Source of the DNA: Paenibacillus pabuli
Lineage (GTDB): Bacteria > Bacillota > Bacilli > Paenibacillales > Paenibacillaceae
Direction: 5' to 3'
Assembly (NCBI RefSeq): GCF_039831995.1
Contig: NZ_JBDOIO010000004.1
Coordinates: 744,001-808,000, forward strand
Length of the DNA stretch: 64,000 bases
Shown: in pieces, positions 9,457 through 18,018 of the stretch
How positions within the stretch are numbered: position 1 is the stretch's first letter
Layout: each line of letters starts with the position of its first letter
Notes under the pieces: generated by a model
Seen by the model: the letters and a program-made list of their open reading frames with translations, nothing else
Database searches by the model: none
Told to the model about the DNA's origin: nothing
Position numbers and translations under genes: made by a program

Positions 9457-10194
9457 TTGTCCAATGAACTCATTCAAGCCATTCAACTGTTAAAAGAGAA
9501 AAAGTGGGTTGATCTGACCCATACCTTCGGGCCGGAATCGCCGCACTTCTCTGCTTTTGATGCAGCCCAGTTTGATACGCTGTTCAATCACGACCAAGGA
9601 TTTTTTGCTCAGAGCTTCAAATTCCCCGGTCAATACGGCACCCATCTGGATGCACCGATTCATTTTGTACGTGACACGCGTTATCTGGATGAGCTGGGGC
9701 TGAAGGAGCTAGTGCTGCCGCTTGTGGTCATTGACCAGTCTGCTGCCGTGGCGAGCAATCCGGACTTTACGCTGGATGTCGAGCATATTCTTGAATTTGA
9801 AAAGGAACACGGGGTGATTGAAGAAGGCAGCTTCGTGGCACTTCGTACAGATTGGAGCAAACGCTGGCCCAGTCATGAAAAGTTCGACAACAAGGATACG
9901 GAAGGCAACAGCCATGCGCCCGGTTGGTCGGTTAGTGCACTGATGTTTTTGTTCGAGGAACGCAAAATCAAGGCCATTGGCCATGAAACCTTCGATACCG
10001 ATTCAGCTGTGGATTATCAGAAGAATGGTGCACTTCTCGCGGAATATTATGTACTTGCTCAGGATACATATCAGGTAGAATTGTTAACCAATCTGGACCA
10101 GGTACCAGCAAAAGGTGCAGTGATCTTCAACATTGTACCGAAGGCCGAAAAGGCATCCGGATTTCCGGTCAGGTCCTTTGCCATTTTGCCTTGA
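9457..10194 (+). CDS. Cyclase-family hydrolase (kynurenine formamidase-like)
   Basis: A 245-residue protein with the metal-binding signature GQYGTHLDAPIHF of the cyclase/kynurenine-formamidase family, preceded by VDLTHTFGPESPHF and followed by late GHETFDTDSA. The family hydrolyses amide or ester bonds using a divalent metal. TTG 9457 was chosen because GAGGTG (9445-9450) sits at good distance; a GTG at 9448 overlaps that site. No tryptophan-degradation genes are nearby, so the substrate is open. The gene stands alone between two terminator-like elements. Confidence 0.85.
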   Translation: MSNELIQAIQLLKEKKWVDLTHTFGPESPHFSAFDAAQFDTLFNHDQGFFAQSFKFPGQYGTHLDAPIHFVRDTRYLDELGLKELVLPLVVIDQSAAVASNPDFTLDVEHILEFEKEHGVIEEGSFVALRTDWSKRWPSHEKFDNKDTEGNSHAPGWSVSALMFLFEERKIKAIGHETFDTDSAVDYQKNGALLAEYYVLAQDTYQVELLTNLDQVPAKGAVIFNIVPKAEKASGFPVRSFAILP

Positions 10195-10271
10195 TACATT
10201 AGCTTTCAGATGAATCCAAGTTTATTAAAATTCAAAGGCTATTAACTAGATGATCCGTTCTCATATGTAGT

Positions 10272-10299
10272 AAAGGAGGCACGAGTTGCCTCCTTTTGT
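10272..10299. terminator. Bidirectional terminator
   Basis: AAAGGAGGCA CGAGT TGCCTCCTTTT lies between the convergent cyclase gene and the small minus-strand gene. It has T or A tracts on both sides. Confidence 0.85.
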
Positions 10300-10304
10300 A
10301 TGTC

Positions 10305-10505
10305 TTACTTCTGATCCGAGTGGGGATTCGGATTGAATCGTTGTGAGATTTTCTTCTCTGCTTTCTTGCGCCGAATCCAGCGCTTAAGTATGCTCTGTTG
10401 CTTTCTTTCTTCTAGTGTTTCTTTCATGCCTTGAATCATGAATTCGGATCTTCGTCTATCATCCCGACTAATCTCGCGTAATTCCTTAATAAATTTGTCG
10501 TCCAT
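10305..10505 (-). CDS. Small basic hypothetical protein
   Basis: A 66-residue, highly charged protein (MDDKFIKELREI... ending PNPHSDQK) with a Lys/Arg-rich helical middle and no membrane segment. ATG 10505 follows GAGAGG with about 6 bases spacing; the frame is open upstream without a site. No family recognised. Confidence 0.5.
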   Translation of the reverse strand: MDDKFIKELREISRDDRRRSEFMIQGMKETLEERKQQSILKRWIRRKKAEKKISQRFNPNPHSDQK

Positions 10506-10699
10506 ATCTGCCTCTCGCTCATTCAGGATAACATCATTATACCGAACGTACGTTCTTTTATCAAGTTTTACCATTATCCATTTCATCCGTGACAGATTTA
10601 GTGAAAAAGTGCACAGGATCAATCTGCTCCATATGTAAAAATGGAATAGAAAATGCAGTTAATGCAGTGACATCTGTATACTTGTCTGGAGGGTGAGGT

Positions 10700-11080
10700 A
10701 TGGGAGCAGGCGAAGAACGAATAAGGCGTAAACAGGGTCTCGGCAGATTGTCATGGGCACTTATCCTATTGCAAGGATTTTTGGGCATTGGTGCGATCGT
10801 AGGAGGGGGAGGCCTCATTATCGATCCATCCGGAAGTCTCCTCCATATGCCAAACTCGTTGCTGGAACATTCCCCGTTTGGCAATTTTTTGTTCCCGGGA
10901 ATCATACTATTGTTGGTTCTAGGTATAATGCCGATCGTGATTGCTATTTCGCTTATTGCTCACTCTCATTGGGGAATAGGGGAAAAACTTAACCTCTACC
11001 CGGATCGATATTGGGCATGGGGCCTTGCGATTCAGATCGTTACTCTGCTGCCTGGCCTGCAGCGAAGATATTCCAGATAG
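10700..11080 (+). CDS. Membrane protein of unknown function, possibly internally deleted
   Basis: A 126-residue protein with hydrophobic segments at about 17-40 and 62-87 and a third near 104-118. The glycine-rich GIGAIVGGGGLIIDPSG and FLFPGIILLLVLGI resemble a family of small four-helix membrane proteins in Bacillales. From memory that family normally continues after the YWAW motif with another full membrane helix; here YWAWG runs almost directly into a short C-terminal stretch ending LLPGLQRRYSR. An internal deletion is therefore possible. The ribosome binding site GGAGGGTGAGGT is strong. Confidence 0.65.
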   Translation: MGAGEERIRRKQGLGRLSWALILLQGFLGIGAIVGGGGLIIDPSGSLLHMPNSLLEHSPFGNFLFPGIILLLVLGIMPIVIAISLIAHSHWGIGEKLNLYPDRYWAWGLAIQIVTLLPGLQRRYSR

Positions 11081-11115
11081 ACAATTTAACACAAATATAC
11101 AATCTTCATCATTAA

Positions 11116-11166
11116 GAAACGGCTGCCGCCAGGACCATGGAGTGATCCTGTCAGCAGCCGTTTTGG
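11116..11166. terminator. Bidirectional terminator
   Basis: AACGGCTGC / GCAGCCGTT with an inner CAGGA / TCCTG stem and T tract, between the plus-strand membrane protein and the minus-strand substrate-binding protein. Confidence 0.85.
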
Positions 11167-11174
11167 ATTTTATT

Positions 11175-13001
11175 TTACTTGGATGCGTTGTAATTACTCA
11201 AGAACTCTTTTACTTTGGCCGGATCAGACTTCAGTTCATTCCCGGTCTGAACGAGCGGACTTACCGTAGAGTAGGCTTTGAGTTTGTTGTTCTTATAGAA
11301 TTGCAAAATTTCATCCTGATTGATGGAGTACAGTACGGCCTTTCTCAGATCACTGCTCTTTGCCACATCCCTATTCTTGGTGTTAAACAGCAGATAGGAA
11401 ACGGCATTGCTCGGAATGCTCTGCAGCTTCAGCTTGCTGTCACTTTCAATGATGTCATACTTCGTTTCAGGTACTCCGTAATACAAATGAATCTCACTGC
11501 TGCGAAGCGCAGACAGCGCACTGTCAGCATCCGCGATGAAGCGAACGTTTACCTGCGAAATTTTCGGTGCATATTCTGATCCTTTGCGGTATCCGGGATT
11601 TTGGTAGAATACGCCCTCATAGTCATTTTTGTAAGCCAGGATGTAAGGTCCGCTTGCATACAGCGTGTTGTTGTAGGAAGCACCCTCTGTAACCGTGTTC
11701 TGATCACCGTAAGGAATATCCTTGTTTACGTCAAAAGAAGCTACGTCATAAGTGTTAATGCTCTCCACCTGTTTTTTGGACACGATCCCTGCAGATTGGT
11801 GAGCCAGGTAGTTCAGCACTTGAGGGAAAGGCTCCGTTGTGGTCAGTTTTACGACCTGATATTTTCCTGCATTATTATCCGCTTTTGTTTTGTCAGAGAC
11901 CAGTTCGGTGATTTTGGAATCGAGTCCTTGCTCAAGTGCGTCTTTGATCGTTCCGTTACCGCCGGATTGCTGGATGGATTCCAGGGTACTCAGGTCGGTT
12001 ACCAGCTCTGCCTCTTTGATATGCTCGTGCAGGCTGTATGTCCGGTGATCCGGAACGGAGTCTTTATTTTTGGCACGGTCCAGAGAGAAAATGACGTCAT
12101 CGGCACCAACGCGCTCCCCGGTATCCACCGCTTTTTTATTTTCAATCTTTGCAAAGTTAATGTCGTCTCTGAGAATGAAATAATACTCCGAATTCCCTTC
12201 AGCGATGCTGAAATTGTGGGAAAGTGATCCTTCTGCTGTCAATTGATCATCATCCGTCAGATTCACCAGACGAACATACATGTTGGTGTTCAATTGGTTG
12301 ATGGAGCCGTCGTTACCTTTGATCGGGTCAAGGGAAGTCAGCACGGAGGCACTTTGCGTCAGGATCAGCGGATCTTTTGTATTTTTGGAACTGTCCTTGA
12401 ATTCAATCGGTTCCCAGGCCATGGCACGAGATTTGGACAGGCGCACCGTATCCGGATTCAGGATATCCTGATTCACTGCCTGACTTTTCAGGGAAATGTA
12501 CAAGGGAGCGATGTAGGCTTGATCCGTTACCAGACGGTCTTCCAATTGTTTGTACGTTTCCTTGTACTCTTCTGGTGTTTGGGTAGCTGCCTGGTCAATG
12601 AGTTTATCGATCTCTTCATCTGCCAGTATGCTGTAGTCACCACCGGTTTTGAAAAGGGAACGAACGGCATAGTCTGGGTTACCGGTTACTGTTGTCCAGC
12701 TGGAGAGAGCGATATCGTAGTTGCCCGCGTCCTGTTGGGATTTGTAGCTGCCGTAATCCGGCTGCAGATTCAGCTTCACATTGAAGCCGTTTTTGGTCAG
12801 CTGGTCCCGGATAATGTTAACGTCATTTTCGGAAGAGCTCTGGGCAAGCAATTCAATGTCGACTGGAGCCTGATTCTGAGCGTTCTCTGCTGGCGTAGTC
12901 GGGGCCGTTTCCGATTGGGATTCGGACTTGGTCTTCACGCTGCAGCCTGAAATCACGAGGACGAGAATGAGCAGCAATGAAATCAACGAACGTTTTTTCA
13001 T
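11175..13001 (-). CDS. Peptide ABC transporter substrate-binding lipoprotein, circularly permuted
   Basis: A 608-residue lipoprotein (lipobox VISGC, Cys20) of the SBP_bac_5 (OppA/DppA) family. The order of segments is abnormal. Residues about 47-201 correspond to the usual C-terminal lobe: a queried-peptide segment, then GNYDIALSSW, PDYAVRSLF and the LYKEAE-like YKQLEDRLVTDQAYIAPLY. The usual N-terminal start (PLILTQSASVLTSLDP) appears only at about residue 211, followed by FILRDDINFA, VGADDVIFSLDRA and ASGPYILAY. The protein ends at KSDPAKVKEFLSNYN, exactly where a normal protein would continue into the residue-47 segment. ATG follows AGGAGG. It is the third gene of a minus-strand operon after both permeases. 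Confidence 0.88.
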   Translation of the reverse strand: MKKRSLISLLLILVLVISGCSVKTKSESQSETAPTTPAENAQNQAPVDIELLAQSSSENDVNIIRDQLTKNGFNVKLNLQPDYGSYKSQQDAGNYDIALSSWTTVTGNPDYAVRSLFKTGGDYSILADEEIDKLIDQAATQTPEEYKETYKQLEDRLVTDQAYIAPLYISLKSQAVNQDILNPDTVRLSKSRAMAWEPIEFKDSSKNTKDPLILTQSASVLTSLDPIKGNDGSINQLNTNMYVRLVNLTDDDQLTAEGSLSHNFSIAEGNSEYYFILRDDINFAKIENKKAVDTGERVGADDVIFSLDRAKNKDSVPDHRTYSLHEHIKEAELVTDLSTLESIQQSGGNGTIKDALEQGLDSKITELVSDKTKADNNAGKYQVVKLTTTEPFPQVLNYLAHQSAGIVSKKQVESINTYDVASFDVNKDIPYGDQNTVTEGASYNNTLYASGPYILAYKNDYEGVFYQNPGYRKGSEYAPKISQVNVRFIADADSALSALRSSEIHLYYGVPETKYDIIESDSKLKLQSIPSNAVSYLLFNTKNRDVAKSSDLRKAVLYSINQDEILQFYKNNKLKAYSTVSPLVQTGNELKSDPAKVKEFLSNYNASK

Positions 13002-13043
13002 GGGATTACCTCCTGATAATTTTAAATTGAATGAATGGTTTGA

Positions 13044-14558
13044 TTACGCCTTTATCAGTTTCGGATCAAGTGCGTCGCGCAGACCGTCACCGAGAAAGTT
13101 GAATGAAAGAACGAGCAGAATGATAGCCAACCCTGGATAAATCGCCAGATACGAGTGCGTTTCCAGATATGTACTGCCCAGCTTGAGAATGTTGCCCCAT
13201 TCCGGGATATGTGGCTCAACACCCAGTCCGAGATAGCTCAGGCTGCTGGTTGCAATGACCGCCCCACCAATGGTAAGCGTGGATTTGATGATCATTGGCG
13301 CAAGCGAGTTGGGAATGATGTGCTTGAAGATGATGGAACGATTGTTATAGCCGAGTGCACGCGCAGCCTCCACGAATTCAAAAGTGGATACGTACAGGAC
13401 GCTGGCTCTCATGGTACGAGCATAAGTCGGGATCGATCCCAGACTGAGTGCCAGGATGAGATTGACCGTATTGGCACCGAATGCTGCAATGATGGCAATG
13501 GCCAGCAGGATGCCCGGAATGGCATAGAGAACATCAAGCAGCCGCATGATGATATTATCCGTGTGTCTTCCATAGAATCCCGAGAAGGCCCCCAGGACGC
13601 CACCGATGATCACGGGAATAATGGTCGACAAGCAGCCTACAATCAGCGAGATGCGGGCACCGAATACGATTCTGGAGAACAGGCATCGCCCGAAATCATC
13701 CGTTCCTAGTGGATAAGCCAGGGATGGTGGTTGCAGCAGGGCGGAATAGTTGTTTTCGACCGCCATACTGTAATCAAAGGTGAAGAAGCTGCAAATTGAG
13801 ATGGAAAACAAAAAGATGATAAAAAACATGCCGGACATCGCTGTTACGTTGGGGGCCAGTCGGTCCCACAGGTCGTTCCAGAAGTTTGATTTCTGTTTCC
13901 CTTGTCTCCGGTAGCGCCCGATGATGGAAATGCCGAGCAGCAGTGCGAATACGTTTCCTGTGACCGAAGTCAGGATCAGTAGGATGCTGATAGCAATCAT
14001 CCAGCGCGGAATAATAGAAACTGCAGTATACTGGGCCACGATCATCAGGACGACCAGGTCAATGACCAGAATGAATAGCAATGCGGCCATGGCTGGTAAA
14101 AAAGTATCGGACACATAGGGTTTGAACATATTGAGTGCCGATACGCCAATAACGAACAGCTGCGTCAGCAGCATATAGACCGCAAAAGTGTACTCCACCT
14201 GCTTTGCTTTTTTGATCAGATGAAATGCCGCTGTGACGATAAATATGTTTCCGGAACAGATGGCAAGCAACTGAACCCAGGCTAGCCTGCGGGTTAATGC
14301 TGAAATATGTCCGTGTCTGATCAAGTCTTTTCGGATGAGCAGCATCAGGATACTCTGAATGATGGTGAAGAAAAGATAGATACAAAGTGCAGTCAGCAGA
14401 AAGGGCCTGAACTCTTGTCGGCCCAGATCATAGCTGTTGAACAGCAGCAATACCGTCAATAAGAGAGAAGTGACCCACGCGAAACTGGCCTGGCTGTACT
14501 CTGGTGATGACTTCAGCCGGAAACGTGCTTCTTGTGTTAAGGAACCCGATTTTGTCAT
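13044..14558 (-). CDS. OppC/DppC-type permease with long membrane N-terminus
   Basis: A 504-residue permease. From about residue 232 it is a normal OppC-type subunit: LGTDDFGRCLFSRIVFGARI (284-303), then the ABC-facing EAA loop EAARALGYNNRSIIFKHIIP, and the C-terminal LGLGVEPHIPEWG and LNFLGDGLRDALDP-like segment. The first about 215 residues are extra and contain around six hydrophobic helices (near 27, 52, 91, 122, 153 and 183-213). Typical OppC proteins are about 300 residues. ATG follows AGGTG. The gap to the upstream permease gene is 12 bases and to the binding protein 42 bases, so these are one operon. Confidence 0.88.
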   Translation of the reverse strand: MTKSGSLTQEARFRLKSSPEYSQASFAWVTSLLLTVLLLFNSYDLGRQEFRPFLLTALCIYLFFTIIQSILMLLIRKDLIRHGHISALTRRLAWVQLLAICSGNIFIVTAAFHLIKKAKQVEYTFAVYMLLTQLFVIGVSALNMFKPYVSDTFLPAMAALLFILVIDLVVLMIVAQYTAVSIIPRWMIAISILLILTSVTGNVFALLLGISIIGRYRRQGKQKSNFWNDLWDRLAPNVTAMSGMFFIIFLFSISICSFFTFDYSMAVENNYSALLQPPSLAYPLGTDDFGRCLFSRIVFGARISLIVGCLSTIIPVIIGGVLGAFSGFYGRHTDNIIMRLLDVLYAIPGILLAIAIIAAFGANTVNLILALSLGSIPTYARTMRASVLYVSTFEFVEAARALGYNNRSIIFKHIIPNSLAPMIIKSTLTIGGAVIATSSLSYLGLGVEPHIPEWGNILKLGSTYLETHSYLAIYPGLAIILLVLSFNFLGDGLRDALDPKLIKA

Positions 14559-14570
14559 ATTGCACCTGCT

Positions 14571-16013
14571 TTAATATTGTTTCATCTTAGAACGTACTCT
14601 TGGATCGATAAATGCGTACAACAGGTCTACAATCACGTTAATGATGGAAATGGTAATCGCAGTGTATACTACTCCGCCCATGATACTCGGAATATCGGGA
14701 ATAAATTGTTTATCCACAATGTAACTGCCGAGTCCGCTAATATTGAACACTTTCTCCGTTACGGCCGCTCCGCCGAGCATACCTCCGAATTGCAAACCAA
14801 CGACCGTTACGATTGGAATCAAGGCATTGCGTACCGCATGTTTTAGCAGAACACTCCGTTCGCTTAATCCTTTGGCGCGAGCTGTCATCACGTAATCTTC
14901 GTGAATGACTTCCAAAGTGGAAGAACGGGTCATCCGGGCCACCGCAGCCGTTAATCCGGTTCCCAGAACGATAGTTGGCATAATGATGGACAGCCAGTTC
15001 TGGGGATTGAATGTTGCGGGTAGCCACTGCATTTTAATCGAAAAGTTCAGGATGAAGATCAGTCCCTGCCAGAAGTTCGGGATCGACAGTCCGATTAGAG
15101 CAATAAACATAAATGTGTAATCAAACAGTGAGTTGGGCTTGATCGCCGAGATGATCCCGATTGGAAGTGCGATGACAAGGGCAAGCAGTAGAGAAATAAC
15201 TGCGAGTGTCAGTGTAATCGGAAACTTTCTGGCAATGGTCGCTGTCACATCCTCATTTCCCGAGAAAGACTTGCCAAGATCAAACAGCGCAATTCCCTTA
15301 ATATTGTTCCACAGCTGAACGAGATAGGGCTGATCCAGACCGTATACATGATTAAAGGCTGCAATCTGCTCCTGTGTCGCCGTCTCTCCGAGAATGTTGG
15401 CTGCCGGATTGAACGGAGACAGATATAAGATGGTAAATACGAGGGTAGCCACGCCCAAAATGACGAACATCGTCATCAGTATTCTTTCGAATATGTACTT
15501 TAGATAAGGATTGCCATAGATCAATAGAATGACGTACATCAGACAGCCTGGAATGATAGATAGGGCAAAAAACCAGGGTTTTTCCAGCAATGTACGGAAC
15601 GTGTCAGCCATGGTCAGGCGCTGCGCTCCATGTTCCTGCAGCCTTCGTGACGTTCGTTCATTTAACTCTTTTTGATACGTTTCCTCCAACCACTCCTCTG
15701 CCTGACGTTTGAATTCAGGTTCACTGACCTGCTGCTGGAAGAAATGGTGTTTGCGCCTCAGCTGTTCTTCTACTATTGTTCGAAGCTTATCCCGGTAAGA
15801 AGAAGAGAGCATCTCCTGTTCTACAGCTCGCTGAGCCGTTTGCCATCCATCCTTTTGGCGTCCTGATTGCCACATCAGAAGCACAATCAGATTGAGTGGC
15901 AGCCCCAGAATAAACAACACATATCGGTAGGAGGGATGAAGCAGCATTTTGCCATAAATAAAACTCAGATTCTGTGCAAGCCGTGACATTTTGCTGCCTA
16001 CTGCAAGATTCAA
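14571..16013 (-). CDS. OppB/DppB-type permease with extended N-terminus
   Basis: A permease of about 480 residues. The C-terminal about 310 residues follow the OppB/DppB pattern: RILMTMFVILGVATLVFTI, LSPFNPA, YGLDQPYLVQLW, FDLGKSF, and the EAA loop TARAKGLSERSVLLKHAVRN. The first about 170 residues are additional: a membrane helix, a roughly 90-residue charged helical segment rich in Glu, Arg and Gln, then a second membrane helix. TTG 16013 was chosen because AAAGGAGG lies just upstream. An ATG at 16032-16034 precedes that site and would put the ribosome binding site inside the gene. It is first in the operon. Confidence 0.87.
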   Translation of the reverse strand: MNLAVGSKMSRLAQNLSFIYGKMLLHPSYRYVLFILGLPLNLIVLLMWQSGRQKDGWQTAQRAVEQEMLSSSYRDKLRTIVEEQLRRKHHFFQQQVSEPEFKRQAEEWLEETYQKELNERTSRRLQEHGAQRLTMADTFRTLLEKPWFFALSIIPGCLMYVILLIYGNPYLKYIFERILMTMFVILGVATLVFTILYLSPFNPAANILGETATQEQIAAFNHVYGLDQPYLVQLWNNIKGIALFDLGKSFSGNEDVTATIARKFPITLTLAVISLLLALVIALPIGIISAIKPNSLFDYTFMFIALIGLSIPNFWQGLIFILNFSIKMQWLPATFNPQNWLSIIMPTIVLGTGLTAAVARMTRSSTLEVIHEDYVMTARAKGLSERSVLLKHAVRNALIPIVTVVGLQFGGMLGGAAVTEKVFNISGLGSYIVDKQFIPDIPSIMGGVVYTAITISIINVIVDLLYAFIDPRVRSKMKQY

Positions 16014-16071
16014 ACCGAGCAAACCTCCTTTCATTCAGGTTTAAATTGCATTATTCCGATTGATATAGTAT

Positions 16072-16122
16072 ATATTATTTAGGGTCTATTCAATTGTCAA
16101 GGTATGGAATTGTGTACATATT
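16072..16122. promoter_or_regulatory. Divergent promoters with overlapping -35 boxes
   Basis: Minus strand: TTGACA (16100-16095), 17 bases, TAATAT (16077-16072), reading into the permease operon. Plus strand: TTGTCA (16094-16099), 17 bases, CATATT (16117-16122), reading into the ATPase gene. The two -35 hexamers occupy nearly the same bases on opposite strands. Confidence 0.6.
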
Positions 16123-16159
16123 ATGAAGCGCGTAAATATGAAGGAAAGCAGGTGTTCAT

Positions 16160-17905
16160 ATGCAGCCTTTACTGAAAGTAAGTAATTTGTCCGTTTCATT
16201 TCATTCCGGTGAGAGTGAGTTTCAGGCGGTACGGGATATCAGCTTCGAGGTTCGGAAAGGGGAGACGCTTGGGATTGTTGGAGAGTCGGGAAGTGGCAAA
16301 AGCGTAACAGCCCGTTCCATTATGAGGCTGCTCGCCTCCCCTCCATCACAGATGAAGCAGGGTGAGATCTTGTTCCGTGGAGTCAACCTGGCGACCAAAA
16401 CGCAAAAGGAGATGGAAAGCATTCGCGGCCGTGACATCGGCATGATTTTTCAGGATCCCATGAGTTCGCTTAATCCGACCATTAAAGTTGGAAAACAAAT
16501 CTCCGAGAGCCTGATCAAGCATCAGAAGTTGTCCCGCAGGGAAGCGAAGAAGCAAGCCATCGCCATGCTCGAACTGGTCGGCATATCACGGAGTGAGGTG
16601 CGCTACAATCAGTACCCGCACGAGTTCTCGGGAGGCATGCGTCAGCGGGTCATGATTGCCATTGCACTTGCTTGCCGGCCTGAGCTGCTTATTGCCGATG
16701 AACCGACGACTGCACTCGATGTGACTATTCAGGCGCAAATCCTCAATCTGATGAAAGATATGCAGGAACGGCTGGGCACATCCATTATACTGATTACACA
16801 TGATCTGGGGGTCGTGGCCGGAATGTGTGACCGCGTCGTGGTCATGAAAGAGGGACAGATTGTAGAGTCCGGGACAACGGCCGAGATCTTCGCGAGTCCG
16901 AAACACGAATATACGTCCAGATTATTGAATGCCTTGCCGCGGCTGGATGAGAAGAAGAAACCCAAACCGGTTTCGCTGTTCCCTAAGGATCTAAAGGATA
17001 ACCAGCCTCTGCTTGAGGTGAAATCCCTGCGGCAGCATTTTAATCTTGGCAAAGGCAATACACTGAAGGCAGTGAATGATATCAGCTTTTATATCCGCCA
17101 AGGCGAGACACTGGGGGTCGTAGGAGAGTCTGGCAGCGGCAAATCCACGACGGGACGTGCCATCTTGAGACTGCATGAACCGACAGGTGGAGATGTATTG
17201 TTCAAAGGTGTTCCACTGAACCGGTTGTCTGCCTCGGAAATGAAAACGATGAGACGGCATATGCAGATCATTTTCCAGGACCCCTATGCCTCATTGAATC
17301 CGAAATTAAGAATTATGGACATTATCGGTGAAGCTCTTGATATTCACCAGCTGACCAAGACAACAGCGGAGAGAGAGAAGCGGGTGGAAGAGCTGCTGGA
17401 GATGGTGGGGCTTGATCCATCCCATGCACTGCGGTATCCTCATGAATTCTCTGGCGGTCAGAGACAGAGGATCGGTATTGCGCGGGCACTCGCTGTAGAA
17501 CCTGAGTTTATTGTGTGCGATGAGCCGCTATCTGCGCTTGATGTGTCCATACAGGCGCAGATCGTGCAGCTGTTGGAGGAATTGCAGCAGCGACTTGGTT
17601 TGACTTACCTGTTTATTGCACACGACTTGTCCATGGTCAAACATATCAGTGACCGTGTGGCCGTGATGTATAACGGCAAAATCGTAGAGCTTGCCGAGAG
17701 TGAAGAGCTCTATTCCAACCCTCAGCATGCGTATACGAAGTCGCTTCTCTCAGCAATTCCCGTTCCTGATCCGGCAGTGGAAGCGAAGAAAAAACGGATT
17801 GTATCAGAAGAAAGCAGCAGGGAGCAGCTTGCGGATCGTTACAATCTGGAGCAGTCCAAGTGGGTCGAGGTTACGGAAGGGCACTGGGTGGCTGTTTCTA
17901 GTTAG
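16160..17905 (+). CDS. Fused OppD-OppF-type ABC ATPase
   Basis: A 581-residue protein with two nucleotide-binding domains. Domain 1 has Walker A GESGSGKS at 41-48, signature FSGGMRQ at 156-162 and Walker B LLIADEP at 176-182. Domain 2 has Walker A at 322-329, FSGGQRQ at 430-436 and FIVCDEP at 450-456. Each is followed by the oligopeptide-type C-terminal extension (HEYTSRLLNALP; HAYTKSLLSAIP). It should power the divergently encoded peptide permease. ATG follows AGGTG. Fused DppDF-type ATPases are known; its placement on the opposite strand is less usual. Confidence 0.92.
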   Translation: MQPLLKVSNLSVSFHSGESEFQAVRDISFEVRKGETLGIVGESGSGKSVTARSIMRLLASPPSQMKQGEILFRGVNLATKTQKEMESIRGRDIGMIFQDPMSSLNPTIKVGKQISESLIKHQKLSRREAKKQAIAMLELVGISRSEVRYNQYPHEFSGGMRQRVMIAIALACRPELLIADEPTTALDVTIQAQILNLMKDMQERLGTSIILITHDLGVVAGMCDRVVVMKEGQIVESGTTAEIFASPKHEYTSRLLNALPRLDEKKKPKPVSLFPKDLKDNQPLLEVKSLRQHFNLGKGNTLKAVNDISFYIRQGETLGVVGESGSGKSTTGRAILRLHEPTGGDVLFKGVPLNRLSASEMKTMRRHMQIIFQDPYASLNPKLRIMDIIGEALDIHQLTKTTAEREKRVEELLEMVGLDPSHALRYPHEFSGGQRQRIGIARALAVEPEFIVCDEPLSALDVSIQAQIVQLLEELQQRLGLTYLFIAHDLSMVKHISDRVAVMYNGKIVELAESEELYSNPQHAYTKSLLSAIPVPDPAVEAKKKRIVSEESSREQLADRYNLEQSKWVEVTEGHWVAVSS

Positions 17906-17930
17906 AATTGAATCAGGAGCGATCAATCAG

Positions 17931-17987
17931 CACAAAAAAAGAACCCCCGTCAGTGATCTGTGGAAGACCAACTGTGTGGGGGTTCTT
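17931..17987 (-). terminator. Terminator of lipoprotein gene
   Basis: Read on the minus strand, AAGAACCCCC / GGGGGTTCTT is followed by TTTTTTT. It also lies just past the plus-strand ATPase stop and may block read-through from it. Confidence 0.8.
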
Positions 17988-18018
17988 AATACGTTTGTTT
18001 TAGGAATGATGGACTGTA

